Part shown: positions 18,279 to 27,754 of the stretch, piece by piece
Position numbering within the stretch: position 1 is the first letter of the stretch
Layout: every line of letters starts with the position of its first letter
DNA from: Pseudoalteromonas luteoviolacea B = ATCC 29581
Lineage (GTDB): Bacteria; Pseudomonadota; Gammaproteobacteria; Enterobacterales; Alteromonadaceae
DNA: 37,036 nucleotides
Reading direction: 5' to 3'
Assembly: GCA_000333235.1 (NCBI GenBank)
Contig: CAPN01000033.1
Location: 1 to 37,036, forward strand
The notes under the pieces: model-generated
Database searches by the model: none
Seen by the model: only the letters and a program-made list of their open reading frames with translations
Told to the model about the DNA's origin: nothing
Translations under genes and position numbers: made by a program

Positions 18279-18674
18279 TTATTTAAACGGACAGTGTGCA
18301 GGGGCTTTCGATGGGCGTGTACAAATGTAATAAAGCACTCCCAATTCAATCACGCCAACGAGTGCTATTACCCACATAGGTGCCGTTGTGAGACACAATA
18401 TAATAAAGCCAATAAACATCCCGGTGCCTGCGAGGCATTTACCTCGAATAGGGATCACTTGATGATTTTGCCAAAGCTGGAGGCTTGGGCCAAATTTAGG
18501 GTGGTTTAGTAGCCAATTGGCAAACTCGGGCGATGAGCGAGTAAAGCATATTAATGCGAGAATAAAAAAAACGGTAGTTGGCATGACGGGTAAGGCCATA
18601 CCGATAAAACCCAACGCGACACACGCAAGACCTGCAACATGCAACCAAAATTGTTTTTTAAACAAGAACTTCAT
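18279..18674 (-). CDS. DUF454 inner-membrane protein (YbaN family), 131 aa
   Basis: A small membrane protein with three or four hydrophobic segments and the DUF454 signature GFIGMALPVMPTTVFFILALICF, then SPEFANWLLNHPKFGP. The function of the family is not established. ATG 18674 is preferred over GTG 18716 because it gives the usual length and has AGGT upstream. It is a lone gene between katG and the epimerase gene. Confidence 0.85.
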   Translation of the reverse strand: MKFLFKKQFWLHVAGLACVALGFIGMALPVMPTTVFFILALICFTRSSPEFANWLLNHPKFGPSLQLWQNHQVIPIRGKCLAGTGMFIGFIILCLTTAPMWVIALVGVIELGVLYYICTRPSKAPAHCPFK

Positions 18675-18899
18675 GCGCAAACCTAGCTTGGGTTGGGAAT
18701 AGTTTAAGCGTATCACACTCTGAAAAATTTGCTAAAAATCGGCATTGAATAAAGTTAATGAGGTTTTTAGATAAAGCGTTGAGAAGAGAATTATTTCTTA
18801 AAGTCGACGTGAAACTCCTTCATAAACCTGCTTTAGTTATTTGCACTTAGCTTCCCGCGTAGCATAATTGGATTAGCAGCAATTCGTTGAGGACAAATT

Positions 18900-19751
18900 A
18901 TGCAGTTACCAACAACGGTTTCAAAACAACAGATGCCATCAGGCTTAACGTATTTAAAAATTGATTCAGCACTGTGTAGCGCGACCATTTTTCTACAAGG
19001 GGCACAACTGACTGAGTTTACCCCAAAAGGTCAAGCCCCTTTAATTTGGGTATCGAGTGATGAAGACTATCAGCTTGGCAAACCGGTGCGTGGCGGTATT
19101 CCTATCTGTTGGCCGTGGTTTGGTGTCCATCCAGACAGTACGATGCCAATTCATGGTGTGGCACGTAAATTAGACTGGCAGCTCGAGCAAGTCGAAGAGC
19201 ACAATGATACAGTGATCATTCGATTGAGTTTGTCTATGTCGCTCGTAGAGGAAAAGTACTGGCCTCACAAAAGTGAGTTACGTGTTGAGTTTGTTTTGTC
19301 AGATACGCTGCGGGTTAACCTGATCAACAAAAATGTAGGCACTGATACCTTTATGTTTACGCAAGCTCTTCACACGTATTTTCCAACTTCAGACATTAAA
19401 AAGACGTTCGTTGATGGTTTGCAAGGTGCGCAGTACATCGAGTTTGGTGAAGGTCCATATGCGCAAAGTGAACACGTACATTTTGCGCGTGAAACCGACA
19501 TGGTGTACACCGAAGTAAAGCCTGTGCAATGGATCCACACTCCTGAGGGGATCATTGAAGTAGCCCGCGAACATTCAAGCTCTTGTGTGCTTTGGAATCC
19601 TTGGATTGAAAAGGCAAAGCGTTTATCGAACTTTAAAAATGATGAATACCTAACGATGTTGTGTTTAGAGGCAACTAATGTCATGAATGATGCCGTTAGC
19701 CTTGCACCAAACGAAACACATACTTTGTCTACGATGCTCCGTTGGAAATAA
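18900..19751 (+). CDS. D-hexose-6-phosphate mutarotase (YeaD-like aldose epimerase)
   Basis: 283 aa with the galactose-mutarotase-like beta-sandwich pattern: FTPKGQAPLIWVS, RGGIPICWPWFG, HGVAR with a catalytic His, and a late Glu in CLEATNV. It should interconvert alpha and beta anomers of glucose 6-phosphate or a similar hexose phosphate in the cytoplasm. GAGGAC lies 7 bases before the ATG and a terminator follows, so it is a single-gene unit. Confidence 0.9.
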   Translation: MQLPTTVSKQQMPSGLTYLKIDSALCSATIFLQGAQLTEFTPKGQAPLIWVSSDEDYQLGKPVRGGIPICWPWFGVHPDSTMPIHGVARKLDWQLEQVEEHNDTVIIRLSLSMSLVEEKYWPHKSELRVEFVLSDTLRVNLINKNVGTDTFMFTQALHTYFPTSDIKKTFVDGLQGAQYIEFGEGPYAQSEHVHFARETDMVYTEVKPVQWIHTPEGIIEVAREHSSSCVLWNPWIEKAKRLSNFKNDEYLTMLCLEATNVMNDAVSLAPNETHTLSTMLRWK

Positions 19752-19758
19752 ACACCCG

Positions 19759-19790
19759 AAAGGTTGGCCTTGTGTTAGCCAACCTTTTTT
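19759..19790 (+). terminator. Terminator after the epimerase gene
   Basis: AAAGGTTGGC (19759-19768) pairs with GCCAACCTTT (19778-19787), followed by TTT. It may also slow the convergent protease transcript. Confidence 0.88.
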
Positions 19791-19798
19791 GTGGATAG

Positions 19799-21610
19799 CT
19801 ATTGATGATCCGCGACAACTTGTACGCCGTTAAACGCGTCGTAAGCGCGCAGCATTATGTAATAGCGTCCTGCGCCTTTGGTTAAATTGCAAGTTTCTGC
19901 ATTACCCCAGCGATAAGGTCGACAATCAAACGTGCCCGTTGTTGGCTCTGCGCCAAAACGAACATATAGATCGGCATCACCTGAACCACCGGATAGTTTC
20001 ACCGTCGCATTGCTTGCGCCAGCAGGCAAATCAAAGTAGTAATGTATGGTGTCGCCTTTTACCGCGCTGAGCCCGGTTTTAGCAACGCCTTTTTGTAGTA
20101 ATTTTTCATCTACACTACCTACATTAATGTTTTGCGAGTTGGTCACCGATTGCCCTTTGTCATCGGTTACAGTTAATGACACCGTGTAGCTACCAGCGTT
20201 ACTGTAGTTATGCGATATGATGCTGCCTACATCTTGCTGGCCATCACCAAATAACCACTGACGTGATTGAATTGTGCCAGTAGAGGCCGTTGAATCAAAT
20301 TGGCAATTTAAGCCACTACAAGAATAACTGAAATTAGCCACAGGAAGTGGGTTATTTGATCCGTTATCGCCCTCTGGAATTTGATTGTTAAAATGACTTG
20401 CAACTTGGGGCCAAATAAGGCTAATTTTTGCGCCTTTGTTAGTACAACCACCTAAATGGTGCAAGGCGATCACTTTATTGGTTTGTGCTGCAAGTACAGG
20501 CGATCCAGATGAGCCGCCAATTGTGTCGCAATAGTAGCCTAGATCAGTACCTGTGCCGCGTCCATTTGCGTTGGCTTGATTCACGGAGCATAAGCCATTG
20601 CTGTCTTGGTCTGATTCAATCGATAACTCTTTTGGGTTGCCAGAACCGTGTTGCGGAATATAAATACGTTCACCTTGTGTAGCGTCACGTACATCAAGAC
20701 CAAAATAACCAAACGGTGCCGCTTTTGCGAAGTCGTTGATGGTGAATAAGGTGTAGTCTAGAGTGTAATCGGTTTTTAATAACGTGTTTCCTGTGACTTT
20801 TACGATAGTTTCTCGTGTCGAGCCATTACACTGGGTGTTTTGATAATTAAACCACACTTCCGTAGCCCCGAGCTCTTGTGCGGATTCGACACAGTGGTTG
20901 TTTGTAAAAAGGCGATTATCTGGGCCAACGCGCCAAGCGGTACATAAACTGCTACCACCAATTAATAATCTTGCCACTGGGCGAGTGCGCTCAAATTCGG
21001 TAGGATGGGTTTGTGCCCAACATTGCACGTCTTTTCGCTCCATTGCTCCACAGGTTGAAAATAGTCCAGCATTGTCGACTGCTTCGGGTTCCACGCTGGA
21101 AGCATTTTCATCGCCATGGTAGTAAAAGTCTATTTGGCCAAAGTGGGTTTGCTTTGCTCCGGGTTCAAAGGTCACCACTGCTGTTTCACCTGTAATAGAC
21201 ATTGCGGCGAACTGGCTTACGCCATCATCACCAATTCGTGTATCTATAGATGCCGCTTTTCTATTCTGTTCAGTGACTTCGTATCGCTCGCTCCCATCTG
21301 GGGACGCTATGATGAGCTTGCCACCTTTACTCAAATCAACGTCTTTAAAATGAACTTTAATGTACGATGCGCCAGGATGGGTAATGGTGTGCGTGATTGG
21401 TGTATTAACCACATTTGCGTGTGTTACATGCGCCTGTGATATGAACGGTAAGTTCACCTCGGTCATTGTGCCAACGGTTATTTTTTGTGCGTGCTGAGTG
21501 TATTTAAGCATCTGCGCTTCGGTTAACTCGGTAGTTTGTGAGCGCAATGGCTCACTGGCTTGAGAAGAGAGACTAATCGCAGCGGCTGCGAGAGTGAGTG
21601 GAAATTTCAT
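19799..21610 (-). CDS. Secreted trypsin-like serine protease with PKD and PPC domains
   Basis: A 603-aa secreted enzyme. Signal peptide 1-18 ends at SQA, and a propeptide-like region runs to about 185. The S1 catalytic domain (about 186-408) has His239 in TNNHCV, Asp285 in LDYTLF and Ser368 in GGSSGSP, with several cysteines as in lysyl endopeptidases. A PKD domain (about 421-498, WLFGDGQ) and a C-terminal PPC-type domain (about 505-600, GSGDADLYVRFG) follow; such tails are common in marine proteases and are often cut off after secretion. Resemblance to Achromobacter/Lysobacter lysyl endopeptidase is inferred from the triad context; Lys specificity is untested. Confidence 0.9.
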   Translation of the reverse strand: MKFPLTLAAAAISLSSQASEPLRSQTTELTEAQMLKYTQHAQKITVGTMTEVNLPFISQAHVTHANVVNTPITHTITHPGASYIKVHFKDVDLSKGGKLIIASPDGSERYEVTEQNRKAASIDTRIGDDGVSQFAAMSITGETAVVTFEPGAKQTHFGQIDFYYHGDENASSVEPEAVDNAGLFSTCGAMERKDVQCWAQTHPTEFERTRPVARLLIGGSSLCTAWRVGPDNRLFTNNHCVESAQELGATEVWFNYQNTQCNGSTRETIVKVTGNTLLKTDYTLDYTLFTINDFAKAAPFGYFGLDVRDATQGERIYIPQHGSGNPKELSIESDQDSNGLCSVNQANANGRGTGTDLGYYCDTIGGSSGSPVLAAQTNKVIALHHLGGCTNKGAKISLIWPQVASHFNNQIPEGDNGSNNPLPVANFSYSCSGLNCQFDSTASTGTIQSRQWLFGDGQQDVGSIISHNYSNAGSYTVSLTVTDDKGQSVTNSQNINVGSVDEKLLQKGVAKTGLSAVKGDTIHYYFDLPAGASNATVKLSGGSGDADLYVRFGAEPTTGTFDCRPYRWGNAETCNLTKGAGRYYIMLRAYDAFNGVQVVADHQ

Positions 21611-21700
21611 GTTGTACCCTTATAGATGTCGTTTGTTTCACAAACAAAAACATAGTGGCACTATAAATAATTGTAAAGTAAATGTTATAAAATTATTAAA

Positions 21701-22903
21701 TTAAGGTTTTGTTTCTATTTTTAATCGAGAGAGGGCTGATTTTTTAGCCTCTATGATGGCTAGTTTCTCTTTTTGAGAGGTTTTCTTCTTGGCAAGGTCG
21801 AGAAGACGTCGAGCTTGACCAGTGTACCCTCGTAAATAAGCTATCTTAGCGAGTTCAATGTAAGGCTCAGGTAAATAAGGTAATTGATCAATCACTTTAG
21901 CAAGTTGCGCTTCGGCCAAGGTTAATTGATTGTCGCGTAAGTAATCTTTTGCCAACATTAAGCGATCGATGGGGTTTTTTTCGATGACCTCAAAGCGAGC
22001 ACGGATCGCAGTAATGAGATCCGCGTCTTTTGTTTTGTCGAGTACGGTTAAGTAATTGCTCAAGAGGTTATAACTAGACAGGTTTTGTTCAAAACCAAAC
22101 TGAAATAGTTGTTTTGCTGTACTGAGATCGCCGCGTCGTTTGTGTAAAAGTGCTGCTAAGTTAAGCAACTCAGGGTCATTTGGTGCATAGCGGGTGGCTT
22201 CTTTTAAATAAGAATAGCTTAGATCGTAATCTGCTTCGAGCATGGCATCGACACTACGATTCGAGTAGAACTTGGCAAGTAAATCGGTTTTTGAGGCATT
22301 GCCAATAAACACTGAATCGAGTGAAGGAAAATAATCGACCACCGTACCTGCAGTATGAAAGCGTATCCAGTCTTGCTCTTTGGGGTGCTCTTTTACCGGC
22401 GCGTGAAGCTTTGTTTTGAAATGGTTCGCGACTAGCACAGTGCTATGTTGAATCTGAAAAACGGGGATCGAGGACACTTCAGTAAAGCTCGTTTTGATCC
22501 CGACGAGGTTCGCGTACGCTTCGGTCAAAATGGCGAGAGAAATGCAATTACCTTTGTGGCCCGCGAGGCTTTCCTTTGCGGTTAACGTTGCGCCATCAAA
22601 TCTAAAACCAGCCAGAAAGGTTTCGAGATAATTGGAAATAATTTTATCTTCACGTTCACCAAGTTTGGCGTATTTTTCGAAATAGCGGAGGAATTGAGTC
22701 TGCTCTTCATCAGGTAATTCAAATAGCTTGACGTCGCTTGGTATAGATTGAGGCACAAAAAGTGTGTGGTTAAGCTTACTTACCAGGGCTAACTGCACCT
22801 TTTTTTGCGTTTTAGACTCGGCTGTAATGTGTTTGTTTAACACAGGCGCTTGGCATCCAGCCAAAAAGGCAGATGCAATTACCCCTATTACTAGATAGTT
22901 CAT
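21701..22903 (-). CDS. Lipoprotein with transglutaminase-like domain and TPR repeats
   Basis: Signal peptide with lipobox LAGC (Cys17). The middle part (about 80-200) has HKGNCISLAILTEAYANLVGI, the Cys region of transglutaminase/SirB1-type folds, and a later QIQHSTVLV with a His. The C-terminal half (about 225-375) has TPR-like helical repeats (YSYLKEATRYAPNDPELLNLAALLHKRRGD). Probably an envelope scaffold or a weakly catalytic transglutaminase-fold protein; activity is unproven. It is the second leftward gene here, 90 bp upstream of the protease on the same strand and divergent from the efflux operon. Confidence 0.78.
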   Translation of the reverse strand: MNYLVIGVIASAFLAGCQAPVLNKHITAESKTQKKVQLALVSKLNHTLFVPQSIPSDVKLFELPDEEQTQFLRYFEKYAKLGEREDKIISNYLETFLAGFRFDGATLTAKESLAGHKGNCISLAILTEAYANLVGIKTSFTEVSSIPVFQIQHSTVLVANHFKTKLHAPVKEHPKEQDWIRFHTAGTVVDYFPSLDSVFIGNASKTDLLAKFYSNRSVDAMLEADYDLSYSYLKEATRYAPNDPELLNLAALLHKRRGDLSTAKQLFQFGFEQNLSSYNLLSNYLTVLDKTKDADLITAIRARFEVIEKNPIDRLMLAKDYLRDNQLTLAEAQLAKVIDQLPYLPEPYIELAKIAYLRGYTGQARRLLDLAKKKTSQKEKLAIIEAKKSALSRLKIETKP

Positions 22904-23281
22904 AATACTGCTAAGGATGACTTTTCCTCGATTGTTTACAACCTTACTTGTTTACCGTGATTAAATGCAAGCATATTAACAATTGTAAGTTTGATGGCCT
23001 TTAGTGGAAAGTTTCTGTCTTTTTTTTCACCTATAATTGGTTTTGAAGAAACCAGTTGTAGGGAATCGAGAGAGACGGATTAACGTGATTCTGTGCCAAA
23101 AATACAAACAAAGACAATTAATTAGTAAAAATAAGACGTTTTTCTAATCATCCTCCAGCAATTTAACGTAATAGCTAATTATCAAATATCGAAAATAAGT
23201 TACAGAATCTTACAATTGTCACCTTTCTGTAGATATATAACTTGTTACAATGTGATCAGTAGAATTAGAGAAGGACTAGTC
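22904..23281. other. Divergent intergenic region with repeated ACAATTGT palindromes
   Basis: 378 bp between the TPR lipoprotein and the efflux operon with no supportable gene. ACAATTGTAAG (22979-22989) recurs inverted and exact as CTTACAATTGT (23209-23219); both contain the 8-bp palindrome ACAATTGT. The second copy is about 65 bp before the membrane fusion protein start, in the promoter area. These could be operators of a regulator of the pump, but no regulator gene is adjacent. Confidence 0.4.
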
Positions 23282-24454
23282 ATGAAGAAGAACGTGATGA
23301 GATGGACTGTGCCATTCGCTGTCATTGCCTTGGGGGTCTTAGGCTCAATGGGGGTAACTGCAGTGGCCAAGAAAGACGAAGCAAATAAAGCGGTAGATAC
23401 ACGCCCTGTTGTGCAAGTAGAAACAATCGAGCCTGCGGATTACCAAGTGGTCATTCAAAGTTATGGTGAGCTAATGCCTCTTGAAACAACGAATTTGGCT
23501 GCTCAGGTGTCTGGAAAAGTAACTTACTGGCATGAACAATTTGTCTCCGGCGGAAAAGTAGCCAAAGGCGATGTGTTGATGCGTATCGAAAAAGACAATT
23601 ACGAAGCGGCAGTGTTGCAAGCTGAAGCTGAACTTGCCAGAGCTCAGGCTGTATTAATCGAAGAAAATGCAAAAGCAAAAGTTGCTGAAGACGAAGCGCG
23701 CCGCTTTCCAGATAAGCAACATACCGATCTGTTTTTGCGCAAGCCTCAAGTGATGAGTGCAGAAGCATCGGTTAAATCGGCACAAGCTGGATTGCAACGA
23801 GCGCGTCGCGATTTAGAAAATTGTGAAATTATTGCGCCGTATGATGCCATTGTGGTGTCGCGTAACGTAGGCCTCGGTCAATTTGTCGGCACGGGTACGC
23901 CTCTTGCTGTGTTAAACAACATTGAAGCGGGTGAAGTGGAAATTCCAATTGCGGGGTTTGATAGCGTATTTTTACCGGCGCGCATATCTGGCTTACCGGC
24001 TGAAGTATCGAATAAAGGTATCAATAGCTACACCCGTGAAGCGTATGTTGCTCGTGATCTTGGTATTGTTGATTCAGCTACAAGAATGAGCCACCTTGTG
24101 GTACGAGTAGACGATCCATACGGCTTTAAGTCAGGTCAGTCAGCTGTAAAATTTGGCACGTTTTTAAACGTTGCATTTAAAGGTGCAACCCTTAAGCAGA
24201 TCTTTAAACTGCCACAAGATTTAGTGAATAATCAAACCGTATGGGTAATGAACGATGAAGGTAAGTTAGAGCCGCGAAAAGTGCGTGTGATACGTGAAGA
24301 AGGTGGTTTCTTCCTAGTTGCAGAAGGCATTGAGCGCACAGACAAAGTGGTGATGACTTTACCTGAGTACCCAACCAAAGGGCTTGCAGTTCGCGTAGCG
24401 GGAGCAAAAGATCCAAGCGACTCAAGTGACGTTACTAAATCGGAAAAGCTGTAA
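23282..24454 (+). CDS. RND efflux periplasmic adaptor (membrane fusion protein)
   Basis: 390 aa. An N-terminal membrane anchor (about 8-27) precedes a HlyD/AcrA-type body: the first lipoyl half (LAAQVSGKVTYWH, GGKVAKGDVLMRIE), an alpha-hairpin rich in Ala/Glu (about 95-165), and the second half (CEIIAPYDAIVVSRNVGLGQFVG), then the beta-barrel. It links the RND pump to an outer-membrane channel. ATG 23282 follows AAGGA. It is 15 bp upstream of the pump gene. No TolC-like gene is in the window. Confidence 0.92.
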   Translation: MKKNVMRWTVPFAVIALGVLGSMGVTAVAKKDEANKAVDTRPVVQVETIEPADYQVVIQSYGELMPLETTNLAAQVSGKVTYWHEQFVSGGKVAKGDVLMRIEKDNYEAAVLQAEAELARAQAVLIEENAKAKVAEDEARRFPDKQHTDLFLRKPQVMSAEASVKSAQAGLQRARRDLENCEIIAPYDAIVVSRNVGLGQFVGTGTPLAVLNNIEAGEVEIPIAGFDSVFLPARISGLPAEVSNKGINSYTREAYVARDLGIVDSATRMSHLVVRVDDPYGFKSGQSAVKFGTFLNVAFKGATLKQIFKLPQDLVNNQTVWVMNDEGKLEPRKVRVIREEGGFFLVAEGIERTDKVVMTLPEYPTKGLAVRVAGAKDPSDSSDVTKSEKL

Positions 24455-24469
24455 AGCCAAGGAGCGACC

Positions 24470-27400
24470 ATGAGTGAACCTACACACGTGCCAACCCCCG
24501 AGGCCGAACGTGGCATAATAGCGTATTTTGCCAACAATACCGTTGCCGCTAATCTACTGATGTTTTTTATTATCATCATGGGTTTGGTGAGTTACTTTAC
24601 CATTCAGCGGCAAATGTTTCCTAACTTCGAGATCAATTACGTTACTGTGGAAGCAACTTACCCTGGAGCTTCACCACAAGAAATTGAAGAAAGTATTATT
24701 ATTAAGCTCGAAGAAGCATTGAAAGATGTCACTGAAATTAAACGCGGGGTGTATCGTTCATTTCGTAATGGCGGTGCAGCACAACTCGAGATCCACAAAA
24801 ACGAAGATTTAACCGAAGTAACAGACAAAATTCGTGCGAAAGTGAATAGCATTGCCACGTTTCCCGGAGCGATGGAACCACTTCGAGTTCAACAGATTGA
24901 ATTCAAGCAAGATGTTATCCAGTTTGCATTAACTGGGGCTTTACCGATTCAAGAGTTAAAGCCGCTTGCGAAACAAATCGAAGACGAGTTATTACAACGG
25001 GGTAATATTTCAATTGTGGAACGCTCAACACCAGATTATGAAATTGGTATTGAAGTTGATCCTAATATGTTACGTCGTTACAACTTGACCATTGGTCAAG
25101 TGGCTTCTGCGATCCGAAAATACTCAGCAAACTTTTCAGCGGGTCAAATTCGCTCTGAAGGCGGCATTATCGCCGTTCGTGTTGAGAATCAATTTTATCA
25201 TGGCGAAGAGTTCCGCCACATACCCGTTAAAGTCGGCGATAACGGCGCAAAAGTACTTCTGCAAGACATTGCTGAAATCAAAGATGGCTTTATTGAAGGC
25301 GAGTATTATTTCAAATTAAACGATGTAAATGCGGTCTTTATTTCAGTTAAGGCAACGAAAGATCAAAACATGATGCCGGTCGCGGATTCTGTACATAAGT
25401 ACATAAAAGAAAAGAACGAAACCTTACCACCTGGCTTGAAAATAGAGCCAATCGTCGATATGACCTATTACCTTGATGCTCGTTTGGAGATGATGAAAGG
25501 CAATATGATGACCGGTGCGGTGCTGGTTGCGATTATGCTGACTATTTTCTTACGCTTCAAACTCGCCTTTTGGGTCATGGTCGGTTTACCCGTTTGTTTC
25601 TTGGGTGCGATTATGATGATGCCAATTTTTGGCGTCACGATTAACATCACATCATTGTTTGGTTTCATTATGGTGCTTGGCATTGTGGTCGATGATGCTA
25701 TTGTCATCGGTGAAAGTGCCTACACAGAAATTGAGCGCAAAGGGGCCAGTGTTAAAAACGTTATCATCGGGGCAAAGCGTGTTGCGACACCAGCGACGTT
25801 TGGTGTATTAACAACGATTGCTGTTTTTGCACCAATGGTTATGTCAAGTGGTCCAGAAAGTGCGATTTTTAAATCGATTTCCATTGTGGTTATTCTCTGT
25901 CTTGTATTTAGTTTAATTGAATCAAAATGGATTCTGCCTGCTCACATTGCCCATACCAAATTTACGCCACTGCGCGAAGGGAGCACACGGGCAAAGTTTA
26001 ATAAAAAATTCTTTGCTTTTGTTAACGGCCCATACAAGCGCTTTGTACAGCGCTGCGTTGATTGGCGTTGGACCGTTTTGGCCGGCTTTGTTGCGATGAT
26101 GTTTATAAGTGTGAGCTTGATTACATCGAACTTAGTACGTGTAGTACCGATGCCGAAAGTACCTCATGACTTCCCGATGATCAAAGTTACGATGAATGAC
26201 AATGCTTCTGATGCACAAAGCATAGATGCATTAATGCAAATCGAAGCGATGATGAAAAAAGTTGATGCTGAAATTGAAGCAGAACATGGACAAAAAATGG
26301 TGAAAAACTATTTTGTGTTCAATGAAGATCGTACAGAAGGCAGTGTATTAACGGCATTAGTTGACGAAGAAATTCGTCCAATGGGCACGTTTGAACTCAC
26401 TCGGATTTGGCGTGAACAAATGCCAGTGATTGCGGGAGTTAAATCGTTATTGATTATTGATGATGTCGGCAGTGGCGGTATGGGTGGTGACGGTGAATTC
26501 GGCTACCGCTTATACGGTTCGGATCTCGCGACACTTAATGCAGCGGGTCGTCGTTTAATTTCGATGCTTCAACAAGAAAAAGGCTTGTTTGATATTAGTT
26601 CGTCGATTGACCCGGAAAGCAAAGAAATTCAATTCACGCTCAAACCTGTTGCGTATGATCTCGGCCTAGATTTGGCGTCGATTGCGAATCAAGTTGGTAT
26701 GAGTTTTTATGGCGGTGAAGCGCAGCGTATTCTTCGTGACGGTGAAGAATTGAGAGTGATGGTACGTTATCCGGAACTTGAACGAGAGGCGCTAGCGTCA
26801 TTAAAATACTCGGTCATCACGACGCCAGCGGGCAAAGAAGTCATGTTAGGCGATATTGTTGATTTTGTTGAAAAACCGGGGATTAGCTACATTCGTCGTG
26901 ATAATGGTTATCGTACTGTTTATATTTACGGTAACATCGACGAAGAGGTGGTCGAACCAGATGCAGTGGTGAAGAACATCAAAGAAAATGTGCTTCCTAA
27001 GCTACTTGAAGAATTCCCGGCGGTGAAATCGGAATTGGGCGGTTCTATTGAAGAACAACAAGCGCAAGCGGATGAGCAGTTGATGTTCTTTATCGCAGGC
27101 ATGTTGATTGTTTACATGTTGCTTGCTGTGCCGCTTAAGAGTTATTCGCAGCCATTAATTGTTATGTCGGTTATTCCATTTGGTTTGGTCGGTTCAATTT
27201 GGGGGCATTATTGGATTGGTATTGATCTCAGTATGATGTCGTTTTTCGGCTTAATTGCAGCGGCAGGGGTTGTGATCAACGATTCATTGGTAATGACAGA
27301 TTACGTCAACCAAGTACGTCGTGAAGGAGTAAAACTCAAACAGGCAGTTGTCGAAGCGGGTTGTGCACGCTTTAGAGCGATCACGCTTACTTCGATTACC

Positions 27401-27649
27401 ACGTTTGCAGGGGTTTTCCCGATTATTTTTGAAACTAGTCTACAAGCCAAGTTTGTTATACCAATGGCGGTTTCACTTGGCTTTGCGGTGCTCTTTGCAA
27501 CGGTCATTACGCTTGTGTTGGTACCTTGTTTGTACATCATTTTGACTGACCTAAGTGCTATTTCTCGTTGGTCAAAGCGTAAACTTAAAGGTGGTTATGG
27601 CAAAGTGAAAGGGTTAGTGGGTCGAAATCCATCGAACGCCAATTCTTAA
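24470..27649 (+). CDS. RND efflux transporter permease (HAE/AcrB-like)
   Basis: A full-length pump of 1059 aa with two repeats of six membrane helices and large periplasmic loops. It has an N-terminal FANNTVAANLLM helix, a porter domain, and helix 4 with GIVVDDAIVIGES supplying the two Asp of the proton relay. Helix 10 reads AAGVVINDSLVMTD: an Asn stands where AcrB has Lys940, a feature of a known RND subgroup. The Arg of helix 11 (RFRAITLTS) is kept. It extrudes toxic compounds using proton motive force; substrates cannot be told. AAGGAG precedes the ATG. Confidence 0.93.
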   Translation: MSEPTHVPTPEAERGIIAYFANNTVAANLLMFFIIIMGLVSYFTIQRQMFPNFEINYVTVEATYPGASPQEIEESIIIKLEEALKDVTEIKRGVYRSFRNGGAAQLEIHKNEDLTEVTDKIRAKVNSIATFPGAMEPLRVQQIEFKQDVIQFALTGALPIQELKPLAKQIEDELLQRGNISIVERSTPDYEIGIEVDPNMLRRYNLTIGQVASAIRKYSANFSAGQIRSEGGIIAVRVENQFYHGEEFRHIPVKVGDNGAKVLLQDIAEIKDGFIEGEYYFKLNDVNAVFISVKATKDQNMMPVADSVHKYIKEKNETLPPGLKIEPIVDMTYYLDARLEMMKGNMMTGAVLVAIMLTIFLRFKLAFWVMVGLPVCFLGAIMMMPIFGVTINITSLFGFIMVLGIVVDDAIVIGESAYTEIERKGASVKNVIIGAKRVATPATFGVLTTIAVFAPMVMSSGPESAIFKSISIVVILCLVFSLIESKWILPAHIAHTKFTPLREGSTRAKFNKKFFAFVNGPYKRFVQRCVDWRWTVLAGFVAMMFISVSLITSNLVRVVPMPKVPHDFPMIKVTMNDNASDAQSIDALMQIEAMMKKVDAEIEAEHGQKMVKNYFVFNEDRTEGSVLTALVDEEIRPMGTFELTRIWREQMPVIAGVKSLLIIDDVGSGGMGGDGEFGYRLYGSDLATLNAAGRRLISMLQQEKGLFDISSSIDPESKEIQFTLKPVAYDLGLDLASIANQVGMSFYGGEAQRILRDGEELRVMVRYPELEREALASLKYSVITTPAGKEVMLGDIVDFVEKPGISYIRRDNGYRTVYIYGNIDEEVVEPDAVVKNIKENVLPKLLEEFPAVKSELGGSIEEQQAQADEQLMFFIAGMLIVYMLLAVPLKSYSQPLIVMSVIPFGLVGSIWGHYWIGIDLSMMSFFGLIAAAGVVINDSLVMTDYVNQVRREGVKLKQAVVEAGCARFRAITLTSITTFAGVFPIIFETSLQAKFVIPMAVSLGFAVLFATVITLVLVPCLYIILTDLSAISRWSKRKLKGGYGKVKGLVGRNPSNANS

Positions 27650-27665
27650 ATCAGGCTAACCAGTG

Positions 27666-27703
27666 AAAGGCCAAGGCACTCTTAGAGTTTCCTTGGCCTT
27701 TTT
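27666..27703 (+). terminator. Terminator of the efflux operon
   Basis: AAAGGCCAAGG (27666-27676) pairs with CCTTGGCCTTT (27691-27701), with Ts after it. The loop is 14 nt. Confidence 0.9.
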
Positions 27704-27754
27704 GTTTATAATAAGTCAGAGATTGAAACCCTACTCAATTAAAAGGAAGATGGA

